From Mytilus galloprovincialis (taxonomy: Eukaryota > Mollusca > Bivalvia > Mytilida > Mytilidae), in assembly GCF_965363235.1 (NCBI RefSeq), contig NC_134846.1, forward strand, positions 72,948,724 through 73,012,723: a DNA stretch of 64,000 nt. Direction: 5' to 3'. The translations under genes were made by a program, and so were the position numbers. Shown here piece after piece: positions 1-11,299 of this stretch; position 1 is the first letter of the stretch, and each line of letters starts with the position of its first letter. Below the pieces are notes generated by a model that was not told where the DNA came from, did not search any database, and saw only the letters and a list, made by a program, of their open reading frames with translations.

Positions 1-27
1 CGTGGTTAGAACAACACTAATACTTAC

Positions 28-3000
28 ATTTTCCGTAAACCATCTCTGTTGGTGCCCAGATTGCAGGTGGTGCAATCTTATTGGGTTCTGTTTTGTAATG
101 CAAATCAGCTGTCCACAACTTTGTAGTAGCTTCCGGTATTGAAGAAAAGATTGTTGGAGTTTTCATGGTCGTCGTCGTCGTGGTTGCTGTTGTGGTTGTA
201 ACTGTTGTTGGGGTTATAAGACGCTGAGTTGTTGTCTTCGGAACTATTTTCCTGGTCGTACTTGATGTCAGATTTAATACTTTAGCTCTTTCTATATTTT
301 TTAATGTCGATGATAATGCGTGTGTTAGAGGAAATGGAACGAGTGATGAAGAGCAGGTTTTACTGAAGTCATCCAGTGAGAGAGACCAGACCATGCTTCC
401 ACCATATCCTTCTCTAGCTATCCATTCCGCCTACAATTAATACATAGTTATACAATTGAAAAGTAATTTGATTACAGTCGATTCACATTTCGTATGAATC
501 AGACTGGGATTTTATTCATTCAAGACATTAGAAATAGTGCAAACAGAACAAAATCTGTCTCTTCTTTTGCTAGTATGGGTACAGCTCCGTGTTAAAGACC
601 GTACATTGACCTATAATGGTTTACTTTTACTTTTGACTTAGATGAAGACTTGTCTCATTGACACTCATACCACATCTCCTTACATCTTTGAATGAAGGTT
701 AGACGAAACAGCAGTAGTCAATTTGAACAAGTTTGCCTTATCTCAGCATATATGTCTTCAGTGCTCTTGTAACCGTTTTATAAGCTGCCGATTAAATGTA
801 AGACAAAAAGCAAACACGCGTTATTTTGACGTTTGCTTGATGTTACAGCTGTATTCAAAAACATTTGTTCATTCACAATATTTAGTTTTCATAAATGGGT
901 GGATCCCTGGTCCGCCACTCTAAAGTACTTGTGTATTGAATTTACCTTGGTTCTCACGCTGTCCTCGTCATCATAGCCAATCCACAGATCTCCTTTCACA
1001 TAGTAAGGTACCATTTGTTCTTCATCTCTGTATATCTTACCTTGACCGTCTTTTTGTAACTGACATATCTAATTTGATATTAACAATATAAATTAAGGTG
1101 GTATAAACTCCTGTGTGTGAATTAGACAAAACAATATAGCAAACTAGTATCTCAATTGTTTGTAAAACAATTGAAAGGTCTTTCCTGTAAAAGTGATGTT
1201 TTCGTAATGTAATTTGTATGAACTTTCGTTTGATATACGACAAGCAAACCTTCTGAAACTTTTCGCTTTTTACACTTAATGAGCTCATCCGCCTACATTT
1301 TTGAGATCGGAATTATGATATATGTAACATAGAGTAGATGAGCTTTCATTTGATATGCGACAACGCCATGTTCTAGAAAGTTTGATTTTTGCACTTAATA
1401 ACCCTATCCAACTAATTTTTGGATTACAGGAATTGGATATTTCAAATATACACATTATGACCTTTCATTTGATATACAACAACCCTATCTTAAAAGAAAA
1501 TTTATTTTTTGCACTCAATGACCCCATCCAACCCATTTTGGGAGACGTCAATTTGAAATTTGAAATGTACGCTTTATGTTCTTTCATTTGATATGCGACA
1601 ACCTTACCATCTGAGAAATTTGAATGTTTGCACTAAATGACCCAACCCGTCCCCCTGTGAAGAAAAGGGGGTTTAAAATTTTCATTTTTAAGTAGAGTTT
1701 ATTAAGACCTTCAATTTGATATATCAGATGATAATGATGCAATACCAACTATATAAATAGAAGTTATGAAACTTACAAAGTCAATGCAAAACTTGAAAAT
1801 TTCCTTATAAAGGTTAACAACAAAATAATTGTATATGTTTTTTGACATTGCCATCTGGTCTTGTACATGTTGCCGTTTTCAAATCGATTCTATCATTAAT
1901 ATTTTTTGAGAAAAATGCAAAAGAAAGAAATTGCTTCAAGGGGACATAACTCTCATAGGGAATGATGAAATCCTTAGCAGCCTGACAAGGTAACACATCA
2001 TGATGAGATCTAACTATTGTCCAAATAAGGTCAGGATATCTTCAAAAACAACGAGGGGGGGGGGGGGGCATGTTAAAAAAAAAACAATAAAAGGGAAATA
2101 ACTTCTAAAGGGGATGATGAAATCCTACACAGCCTCATCTGGTAATACTTCATGATGAGGTCTACTGATGGTCCATATTTGGTTTTGATAATTCCAATAG
2201 AAACGGGGGGAGGCCATGTCAAAAAAATGCTGGAAGAAAAAAAAACAGAAGAAAAACAACAATAAGGTCTTTCCTCGCGGAGAGGAAAGACCTTAACGAG
2301 AGGAACATTTTATACGCTGTAAGTATGCAGCAAACTCTTATCGTTTTCTTAATATGCAAGCTTGAAATTGCAGTGTAATTTTTTTTTCACTTGGTGACCT
2401 TTGACCTTGGGTGCAAATTAAAGGTCACATGAACTTAAGATTATTGGTGTAGGTCCCAAGTCTTTACGACTTCCGGTTCTCGAGATACAATTTTTCAAAA
2501 ATTGTGTATATTTTTTCAAGGGGAATTACTCCTTATAAGGGTTAACAACAAAATGATTATATATGTTTATTAACATTGCCATCTGGTCTTGTACATGTTG
2601 CCGTTTTCAAATCGATTCTATCTTGAATACTTTTTGAGAAAAATGTAAAAGAAAGAAATTGCTTCAAGGGGACATAACTCTCATAGGGAATGATGAAATC
2701 CTTAGAAGCCTCATATGGTAACACATCATGATGAGATCTAACTGTTGTCCAAATAAGGTCATGATATCTTCAAAAACAACGAGGGGGGGGGGCATGTCGA
2801 AAAAAACCAATAAAAGGGAGATAACTTCTAAAGGGGATGACGAAATCCTACACAGCCTCATCTGGTAATACTTCATGATGAGGTCTACCGATGGTCTATA
2901 TTTGGTCTTGATAACTCCAATAGAAACGAGGGGAGGCTATGTCAAACAAATGCTGGATGAAAAAAAAACATGAGAAAAACAATAAGGTCTTTCCTCGCGG

Positions 3001-6000
3001 AGAGGAAAGACCTTAAAAATCAACAACTACAAAAATTAAAAAATAGTCTACATTTATACTACAACAACCAAGCCCTCAAAGATGGTCAGCAGGTTATCAA
3101 TAACCTAATTTCCTCCATTTTTTATCACGAATAATCGATTAAATAGATCTAAAAGGATGTACTAGGCTTAAGGGATACGCAATTTATCGGACGCTTGAAT
3201 TCTAATAAGACAATAACAAGGGCGTAATCCTATATTAAGTGACTCAATGTCAAACGCGTTTATGATTCAAAACGTGACATAAACACGGATATGTTCCGTA
3301 AGTCTCTAGAAAACTAGAGAAGTTGTTTTGAATTTTTATGTTTTGAATTTTCATGTTCGAGTGAACCAGTAACCAAGTGAATTCATTGGTAACGAAGGAA
3401 CCGTATGTGTTTATAAATTTCGTGAGTCCGCAGCACTTTTCTGATGATTTACCTTCACCGGGAACGTTCAAACTCAAACATTCTAAAGCAAGGAACGTAT
3501 AAATAATTGAATATGTAAGTTATATGACAAAAAGGGACCACAAGGAAGAACAGGGACCAACTAGTTGTTCACATGTTGTATGCACGTAAATCGTATGCGT
3601 TTTTTAAAGATGCTTAGCGTTTATACATTACAAAAGGTTAATTTGCTTTATCTTTAGTCTTTCTCTTATATCACTAACATGTTATTGGTTTTATTTTGTG
3701 TTCTTTAGAGAAATATTTTTGAATTTATTTAACATTTTTTAAATATTTTTTACTTAACTAGAGAAACCTTTTTCACACATGTCTTCACACATACATGTTT
3801 ATTCATGAAAATTTAACAAAGACGTTAGAGTAAGATACCTCGTAATATGAATAAAATCCTATTTCCTGAGTAAATGTTCCTTTTGAACCAGGTCCAGTGA
3901 CAGGTGCGCCAATACCAAAATCATTGACAGGATCTGCCAGGACAAATGACCGACCATACGTTGCTATTCCAATATTGAGTTTATGTTTAGGTGTGCCCTT
4001 AGAAACCCAGTACTTAGCTGCTTTCTCCTGAAAAATATAATCTGTTCAAGTATTTCACAATAAAACAAATCTCTTGGTATTTCACAGAAAAACAAATCTT
4101 TCCGTATTTCAAAGTAAAGTTGTAATTGCTATAAAAATGTGAATACCTCAGTCGAACTTTTCAATAACTATTGTCAAAAAATTAATAAAATGTTTAGTCA
4201 AAGTGGTCAACCTGAAACTTAAATAAATTGTACCTTTAAATTAACTGGAAAATCTTAGACTTCTAGTTTATATAAATGTATGTAATTTCTGTGTTCCTAT
4301 TCCTATTTTAGTATTTTGATTGAACGACGTCCAGTTCGGCATATTTAGTGTTACTAGAACATCATACGTTTTTAGGTAAATACATGTAATTTTCAAAACT
4401 CTTACAAACTAATTTATAACATTCTCTAAATTTAGGTTTATTCAGTGCACCACTGTTTTAAGTAATTGTCACGATGTTTAAAAATTAACATTTGTAAATA
4501 TGTATGGAGCATGTAAAATATCTCACTCATGTTAATTTATTTTGTTTGTAAATGAATAAAACTAGAAAACCTATCGACGACAATTAACCCCCATGTTTTT
4601 CTTTGAACCATAATTTCATTTGACAAATTAAATGAATGCCTGAAAAGTTAAACATGCTTAACCGGCCACGTCCACTTGTATTTTTGTCCATCTGATAAGT
4701 TAAGCCTTTTTCAACTGATTTTTATAGTTCGTTCTTATGTTGTACTGTTATACCACTGTCCCAGGTTAGAGGGAGGGTTGGGATCCCGCTAACATGTTTA
4801 ACCCCCGTCACATTATTTATGTATGTGCCTGTCCCAAGTCAGGAGCCTGTAATTCAGTTGTTGTCGTTTGTTTATGTGTAACATATTTGTTTTTCGTTCA
4901 TTTTTTTACATAAATGTTTTCTCGTTTGAATTGTTTTACATTGTCTTATCGGGGCCTTTAATAGCTGACTACGCGGTATGGGCTTTGCTCATTGTTGAAG
5001 GCCGTACGGTGACCTATAGTTGTTAATGTCTGTGTCATTTTGGTCTTTTGTGGATAGTTGTCTCATTGGCAATCATACCACATCTTCTTTTTTTATATTA
5101 AACCTTCTTCAAAATAAATAACATAGAATGTAATCAGTTACCTTTGTACAGCTAGGGCCATCATATTTGTCTGAAGCTACCCCAATAAAACAAAATCTTA
5201 TACAATAGATATTGCTGCTGCAACGCTAACATTTTTTTTAATGATTATTCAATTGTAGAATATGTTACTGTTCCTACAACATCCAAATTGGTACTTGTCA
5301 TGCATGCAATGCAGTCACACTGACTTTTCGGCAATTATTGTGTAGATTTGCATGGAATGTTATGTTCTTTTCTTCTTATAAAACACCTATACGATTGCAA
5401 GTTGTTAATGCCTTGGTTCTGTCCTTATTTTTCAGTGCTTTTTCTGTATTCTTTTTAATTGGTTATCTGCTTATGAGTTTTTCGTCGACATTTTTTAGTA
5501 TGATCAATTAACTACTCCATTAATTTGTGATTAAACCTGACAACAACTTCAGGGTAAAAATCCTGTGAAGAGGAGGGGATCGGATCGTAACCATTGTCTA
5601 GCAAAGATGCAAACCACAAGCGTATTGTGTTGTGTTTTATAATATGATTGAGCAAAGACTTACGGTATTCATATTAGCAGAACCGGAATTTATGCTGCTT
5701 CCAAACAATGGACTATTATGACCTGTTTTCCTTTCCCAACCACCATGAAAATCGTATGACATTAAGTTTAGAAAATCCAAATATCTGTATAAAAGAACAT
5801 TTAAAATTAGGTACGTTTTTGATGATTTTATGTCAAATACATGTTGACATAATTAAAAGAACGATACAGTTCATTTGATCATTTCCCTTTCACAGACCGC
5901 TCGATACCGGGCCATGTCCGTTTGACTATTTCTTTCCAATAAATATGGTACAAATGTTTGTTTCATCGACGAAGAAACGAGAAAAGTAGAGCTGTAAAAA

Positions 6001-9000
6001 GCTACAATTAGCAATATCAAGTTATTGATATAGACCAGAATTTCTGTTTGTAACTGATTCTGCTTTTGTCGTAGACTGATGTTTGCTTATACACGCATAC
6101 ATTTCACATTTCATTGTCATCGTTTTGTCGGACAATCGTTTACAAATAAAAAATAAATTGCTTTAGCGGTTAGTTTTAACCGTTAACCCTCCCTCAATCA
6201 ATTCTATTTGGTATTTTAAGATTATCTGACTAAAACTTTGAATCCTCTTCTACACGAATATGGTCGAACATTGGTAAAGAAGATGTAATATGGATATCCA
6301 AACCTAATAAATACAATCAAAAAGTCAATATGTCGAGGAAGAGTATTTGTATTCTTATCTTTATAATTTGTGAAAAGGAATTCGTTTTTAATAAATACAC
6401 TCACCCAGTCAGTTGTATGCGTTCTGTTTTGGAATGATTACTAATATATTTGGCGCTTAGTATGAAGATTCTTTTAAAATGCGCTTTTTGTGCAGGCAGT
6501 ATTTATATAGGATTTAGATATATATTTCACTTAATTAGGTCTTTCCACTTTTCCGTGGAAAGACCTATTGCTTTTCTTCTGATTATTATTATTATTTTTT
6601 TTTTCTTCAGCCTAATTTTTTTTCCTTCGCTGTTTTTTTTGTTTTGCAAGATGTCGCTTAGAAATTTGGAATATGATATCGAACGGTTTATACGCTTTTG
6701 AAACCAACTCCGCTTAACCGAATACTTTAACCGAATACTTTACCATATAAGAGTTATCTCCCTGAACACTGTTTTTCTTGTTATCTCTGAGGCTTCGGAA
6801 CCTTATAAGAAACCGACAAATTTATTTTTCCAAATTGCTCGTTATATCCTCAGGATGTTCCATTTTATTTTGACCGAAGCCGTATCGAGATTCCATATGA
6901 GAGTTATTTCCCCTTTTGTATTTGAAATTTTGAAATGTATTTTAAACTGGAAAACCATAAGTGATAGAGACCTAGGGTCTTTTGATTTGAGATCCTTGGT
7001 CCAAAAAAATGAAAATTAGGTCAAAGTCAAAGGTCAAGGTCATATTTTAAATTTTGATTTTGGCTTATTTTCACTCATTTTCATAAACCTTATAAGATAT
7101 CGACAAATTATTTTTACTAAATTGTTAGTTGCGACATGTCGTAACATAATAATTTTGGTTGAAAGGGTGCGTAGACAATGACTGGGAGTTTTAGCCCCTA
7201 TCATATCTAAAATTATGCGTAAAGTGATATAACTTATTAACCATACATATTAGAGACCCAGGGTCTTTTGATTTGAGATCCTCAGTTTGTGACCTTGAAA
7301 TTGAGGTCAAGGTCATAGGTAAATTTGACGTTCTAGATTATGAACTTTGCTTAAAATTCATATCTTTACATCATAAAGCCATAGGAACTGACATTTTAGA
7401 CTGATATTTAATATTCTAATATCAAAATAGATATTTACTGGTGGAAAGACCTTCAATTGTTCTCTGAACAATTGGTTTTTAATTAAATACTTAGATATTG
7501 TTGGTATATCGTAACCCGAATATTAAACGTTTCTACCAGTAGGAACAGCAGCTTATGACTATGAGTTGGTTACCGTGTTTTTTTATGATTTAGATACGTG
7601 TATTATACTTACTTAGATAGTGTTGGTATATCGTATCCCGAATCTACCACCTTTCTACCCGTAGGTACCGCCGCTGAGACTAGAAGTCTACGACGTAACG
7701 ATTTCTGGGCTTCCATATCAAAAGCCTCTTTAATTTCCTAAATAAAAATAGAACAAGCATTGAAAAGCTGTAATTGTTGTAAAATGGTCTTTATGATACT
7801 AATATAATATTATTTTCGGGGGATGACCATTTGATTTGTGGGGGAGGGGAGAATGAAAATGATTATTCTGCAACACAAAATGAATAAATCAAATATATGT
7901 AAAAGTGAAGAAAAAATGCATAGCAAAAGATGAAAACAATTGATCGACCCAGGGAAAATATCCTGCCTTCAAACTCTCCTCCCCTTGAAACCAAAAGCTT
8001 GACCCCTTAATGTAACGAGACGAAAATTAAAAAAACTAAATAAATAAATGTGCATTAAACGATGTTAAAACATCTCTCAAATTACTTTGAAGGTTGTAAC
8101 GAGAAAAGCACAAAACTAGTGGAAAGAAATAACTTGAATTACCTTAAGAAGGAGGGCAAAGTTCGGTTTATCCTCCATTTTCCCTTGTCTGAGAGTTGGA
8201 TATTCCCAGTCGATATCTAATCCATCAAAATTATGTTTACGTAAAAATTCCATCGTAGACATTATAAACGTTATTCGGTTTTCTGGCGTCGCCACCATAT
8301 CAGAAAAGGCTTTACTGCCAGCATTCCATCCACCTATAGCTAACATTGTCTTAACTCCTTGTGTTTTATTCTTTTTGCCGTTGAATTCTTTATACCTGAA
8401 AACTCAAACAATTAACAGTCGATTGAATTATATAATATATGTCCATGATTCAAATGATAGTCATTATTGTTGGATATGTATAAGAGCAAACTTCTTTGGT
8501 TGAATCTTCATAAAACTATAATCCATAGAAATGAATGGCTATAATATGTTTATTAATGGATACATTTTCCGTAGATTAAATAGCTGGAGAAAACATGAAA
8601 TAATATATTTTGTTTGGTAGTGTATTGTCGGCCACGTAATAGTTTTCGGGTTATCTATTTTTACCATAGCAATTTCAATTACAAATCGAACAATACGATG
8701 TTTACAATACTTACAACTTTTCATCATTGTACTCTGTAAAAACCAATTTCATGCCTTCCAATCTAGCAAATGCATATACAATATGTGTACAAAGATCTGG
8801 ATTGATATTGTCGGGTGTAAATTTGGCTCCATTGTTACGATACTGTGCCCAGTTAGTGAAGTAGCATATTCTTCGGAATGTCTTTATTTCTGAAAAAAAA
8901 ATCTAAATATATCAAAACTTACTCAAAGAGTACTTCTAATCAAACATAAACGAAACAAGTATAATCTACAATTCAAAAATGTATCTTTTCCTTTTCTTAA

Positions 9001-11239
9001 TAACTGGTAAAATCTAAACTTCACTTAGTTATCTCCAGAGCATGAACTTAACTTACTCATCATGTTTGAAATATTTACCGAACGTAGAAATAGGAAAATG
9101 AATACTGCTGGTGTCTATGCACTTTTTGTCCACCATGAAACACAAACATTGCTTGAATCTTAGATATAATGTTGGTTGACCCTTTTTTACATGTTACGGC
9201 CCCGTTGTAGTCAGCTTTTTAGTCAGTATTTCGGTACTGGCATATTTCATACCATACTTTCAAACTTATTCTTAAATTTCAGAAAACAAAATGTAATTAA
9301 GATACTAAGGTTTATGAGTCAACTCCCTTAGGAGAAGATGACATAACTGCGATGGGCTTGGTTTTTATTTTTTATGTTACTATTGGTCAACTATAGAGTT
9401 AAAATTACTAAGGACCAATTTCATATTTTTATTACCACACTGTTCATCCGTCCCATCTAAACAGTCTTGATCACCATCACAGACAAAGGCATTGTTCACA
9501 CAGACTCCATTACTACACTGAAAATTATCATCCGGGCATCTTTTCGTGTTATCGTCTGCTCTTGCTGAAATGTATCAAAATCCATCATTCTTTTTTATAC
9601 CTTTAACTGATTCACTGTCTCTACCGACCAAAACCTAGCCTCCAAGTATTTCCTTCTGTCAAGAAACTCGCCAATTGAACCAAAATATGTACTTGGAAAA
9701 TCCCGGTTCAAAGGTATCGCGCTTTTACTACTGCATACCTGTCAACTGCCACTATTTGCACTATTTGCGGGGGATTCACCCATGAAAGCTCCAAATGCAA
9801 ACTTTATGAGCGCAATTTTGTCCACAATTTTAAACAAAACAGTTAATTTTACAATTGCTATAGGCTTTTAAAGTCTCAATGCAAGGTCGAACAGCGCATA
9901 AAGTCTATCAAATACATGGGGAATATGAAAATTGGTCCAAGTGAAAACTCGACAACGATCAATTCGTCCCAGCAAGAAAGTTTAGTCTAGAAATTGATTT
10001 AGAAACGATGATAGACTTACGACAGGATGCTTCGTCTGAACTGTCCGAGCAGTCTGGATCATTGTCACACACCCACTGTTTCGGTATACATGTACCAGTC
10101 TTGCATCGGAATTGAGTTTCTAAGCAGTCTTCAGGTTAAGAAAAAACAGATCATCAATATATAATCACTGTCAGAAAATCATCATCAATGTTTCTTAAGG
10201 TGGTACCTAACACTACAGGGAGATAACTCTTTAAAAATCAGCTAAACGTTTTAATTACGTTGTGTTGTTAAAGGAATATTAAGCTTCTCAATGATTAAAA
10301 TTAGTGTTTGTCAAACTGCTATATAACCAGTGTATTTTTTCTGTTAAAATGGTTGGTTCAAATTGTTTGAATTTTTTATATTTTTGTCAAATGGTCAAAG
10401 TAAATACTTTGTCAAAATTTCATGAAAATTAAACGCCCCAAATTAATATTAGTGATGGTGTTGGGTACCACCTTAACAACACATCAGATACATAAACAAC
10501 ATGATCTCGCCCACTATCAAATCAGAATTATGCCAGAAGTTGCTTTTTAGACAAATATAAAGTAGTAAAAACTAAAAAGTGAATGAGTGTAATTCCTTAT
10601 TGTATTCAGTATCATTATTACGAGTCATCATAATCAGTCTTATGTGTGTGTGATTGAATATATACCTATTAGATGAGTCATCTTAAATCGTTTTTGTTTA
10701 AACTGCTTGTTTTGTTGTTGGCAAATATTATGTTGGGACAGAAGATCAACGTTTATTTTTAAGCATAGATTTAAATGATTACTATATTGATTAGTGAAAT
10801 ATAAAATTTTATACATACCTTGTTGTGCATTTAAATATCCTATTTGAATTAAAACAATAAATAAAACTTTAAGTCCCAGTTCCTGAAAATGAAATAAAAG
10901 CATTGTGTAATCTATGTTTACAAGTATGAAAACTGATTGATAAGTTCAGTAATATAGTAAAGCAGAAAGTGAAATTTATGTCATTTTTATTATTATCTTA
11001 TTATAATACATATCTAATACAAAAATCTGACTAAAACTGTCTTTAAATCGACAATTACTATTAGATATCGTTTTGCCTATAAATACATCACTAAAACACG
11101 TGTTATGAATACTAACGTGTAAAAAAATATCCTCCAATTGATATAAATAATAACTTGGATTCCAAGAGATTTTCAATAAAAAAAAATCCATTGTTTTATC
11201 TTAATTAACAATTAATTAAATTAATTTGATTCTTACCAT
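28..11239 (-). CDS. Secreted GH18 chitinase with two N-terminal LDLa domains (3' end off window)
   Basis: Family 18 chitinases hydrolyse beta-1,4 GlcNAc links in chitin. Twelve exons read on the minus strand: ATG at 11239-11237, 10882-10819, 10128-10021, 9564-9436, 8889-8715, 8395-8143, 7737-7613, 5784-5664 (or 5660), 5176-5142, 4027-3839, 1068-946, 430-28. All have GT-AG borders and, apart from the exon 8 donor choice, matching phases. Order in the protein: signal peptide (about 1-20), LDLa 24-58, LDLa 68-101, GH18 from about 105 to 450, then a Thr-rich linker. Catalytic motif [10 protein letters not shown] is intact with Glu near 224; [14 protein letters not shown] and [13 protein letters not shown] are also present. 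About 577 residues lie inside the window; the donor at 27-22 shows more exons follow to the left, where such proteins often carry a chitin-binding domain (inference). In bivalves these enzymes are linked to immunity, digestion and shell; the role here is not shown by sequence. Confidence 0.93.
570..690 (+). repeat. Short dispersed repeat family B (fragment)
   Basis: Related to family A in its tail but with its own consensus: GCTCCGTGTTGAAGGCCG, TGACCTATAATGGTTTAC and CATTGGCACTCATACCACA. Further copies: 13025-13105 (-), 15813-15868 (-), 19395-19590 (+), 34325-34590 (-), 35405-35465 (+), 36945-37020 (+), 50525-50572 (-), 50640-50925 (+), 53270-53545 (+). Confidence 0.75.
1226..1730. repeat. 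Tandem repeat of about 115-130 bp units
   Basis: The phrase CTTTCATTTGATATGCGAC recurs near 1228, 1341, 1458, 1578 and, more weakly, 1709, with similar sequence between (…TTTGCACTTAATGACCC…). The units have diverged from one another. They lie inside the hairpin-ended element in the last visible intron of the chitinase gene. Confidence 0.7.
1800..3015. repeat. Direct duplication, about 490 bp, period about 720 bp
   Basis: Segments 1800-2295 and 2525-3015 are near-identical along their length, both containing a G-run, two related GATGATGAAATCC sub-blocks and the same terminal hairpin. The spacer between (2296-2524) holds GTGACCTTTGACCTTGG, a phrase that also appears in altered form near 7020-7040. 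Confidence 0.8.
3020..3838. other. Intron sequence, nothing recognised
   Basis: Chitinase intron between exons 10 and 11, left of the hairpin-ended repeat. It is A+T-rich, and the short open frames on the minus strand resemble no family I know. Confidence 0.5.
4675..5098 (+). repeat. Short dispersed repeat family A, near full length
   Basis: This copy runs from a GTTAAGCCTTTTTCAACTG head through CACTGTCCCAGGTTAGAGG to the tail GTCTCATTGGCAATCATACC and a T-rich end. Other copies in the window: 16705-17115 (+), 24200-24435 (+), 26985-27178 (+), 33010-33215 (-), 35070-35165 (+), 37305-37580 (+), 43835-44035 (+), 47755-48165 (-), plus a head fragment at 18708-18790 (-). I cannot tell from reading whether it is a SINE or a DNA-element derivative. 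Confidence 0.8.
6536..7474. mobile_element. Hairpin-ended repeat element, copy 2 (opposite orientation)
   Basis: Starts with a 13-bp-arm hairpin (TAGGTCTTTCCAC, loop TTTTCC, GTGGAAAGACCTA; 6536-6567) and ends with GGAAAGACCTT followed by a 9-bp-arm hairpin (CAATTGTTC / GAACAATTG; 7454-7474). This is the arrangement of copy 1 read on the other strand. The interior has repeated phrases such as GAGACCTAGGGTCTTTTGA (near 6970 and 7250). It lies in the intron between chitinase exons 7 and 8. Confidence 0.55.
7484..7575 (-). pseudogene. Decayed partial duplicate of chitinase exon 7
   Basis: This stretch closely matches the real exon 7 (7613-7737) about 120 bases away. On the minus strand it reads AAVPTGRNV, a stop, then [10 protein letters not shown], against [21 protein letters not shown] in the live exon. 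Stops inside the frame and loss of the exon's 5' half show it is no longer coding. It abuts the end of a hairpin-ended repeat (6536-7474), which may have disrupted a former tandem exon duplication. Confidence 0.7.
8143..8395 (-). CDS. Chitinase exon 6: catalytic core of the GH18 barrel
   Basis: Encodes the two most diagnostic GH18 strands: MLAIGGWN and [11 protein letters not shown]. All three Asp and the proton-donor Glu of the DxxDxDxE motif are present, so the enzyme is predicted to be active and not a chitinase-like lectin. It ends in phase 0 with donor GTAATT. Confidence 0.95.
9436..9564 (-). CDS. Chitinase exon 4: LDL-receptor class A domain 2
   Basis: Second complete LDLa module, again flanked by phase 1 introns. 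It contains six cysteines and the calcium-binding signature [13 protein letters not shown]. It joins directly to the exon that opens the GH18 barrel ([14 protein letters not shown]). Confidence 0.92.
10021..10128 (-). CDS. Chitinase exon 3: LDL-receptor class A domain 1
   Basis: A complete LDLa module on a single exon with phase 1 at both ends, the classic shuffling phase for this domain. Six cysteines are spaced as in the family (C-x6-C-x4-C-x6-C-x5-C-x8-C) and the acidic calcium-binding end reads [13 protein letters not shown]. Such modules bind calcium and protein or lipid ligands; a binding partner here is unknown. Confidence 0.92.
10195..10476. mobile_element. MITE flanked by TTAA (piggyBac-like target)
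   Basis: TTAA at 10195-10198 and 10473-10476 flank a body of about 274 bp whose ends are inverted: GGTGGTACCTAACAC at the left and the complement of GGTGGTACCCAACAC at the right. A TTAA duplication is characteristic of piggyBac-type and some other cut-and-paste families. No coding capacity. It lies in the intron between the signal-peptide exon and the first LDLa exon. Confidence 0.8.
10819..10882 (-). CDS. Chitinase exon 2: signal peptide
   Basis: Joined to the ATG that ends exon 1 (11239-11237, followed by donor GTAAGA), this exon gives Met-Glu-Leu-Gly-Leu and then a hydrophobic run ([14 protein letters not shown]), a typical secretory signal with likely cleavage near residue 20. An alternative unspliced reading starts at an ATG at 10903 and would add a few residues; the CAG acceptor directly before GAACTGG makes the spliced start more likely. 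The exon ends in phase 1, which matches the next exon. Confidence 0.75.
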
Positions 11240-11299
11240 TTCATTAAAATTAACTCAATTTTAAGCAAAGTTCATGCAGTCCAAATTCGCATTTCTCCA

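Larger units (their letters stand above)
1153..3015. mobile_element. Hairpin-ended repeat element, copy 1 (in chitinase intron)
   Basis: One end (1153-1185) is a hairpin with 9-bp arms (CAATTGTTT / AAACAATTG) followed by AAGGTCTTTCC. The other end is a hairpin with 14-bp arms (TAAGGTCTTTCCTC / GAGGAAAGACCTTA) found at 2263-2295 and again at 2983-3015. The block before each right-hand hairpin is duplicated (about 1800-2295 and 2525-3015). Short reading frames inside are not convincing genes. No transposase is visible, so if mobile it is non-autonomous. Confidence 0.55.

Noticed and set aside
17-394. Reading the first visible chitinase block as a separate small Thr-rich gene
   Set aside because: The frame continues upstream to the acceptor at 431-433 and reads [21 protein letters not shown], the GH18 C-terminus, so it is an exon of the chitinase gene.
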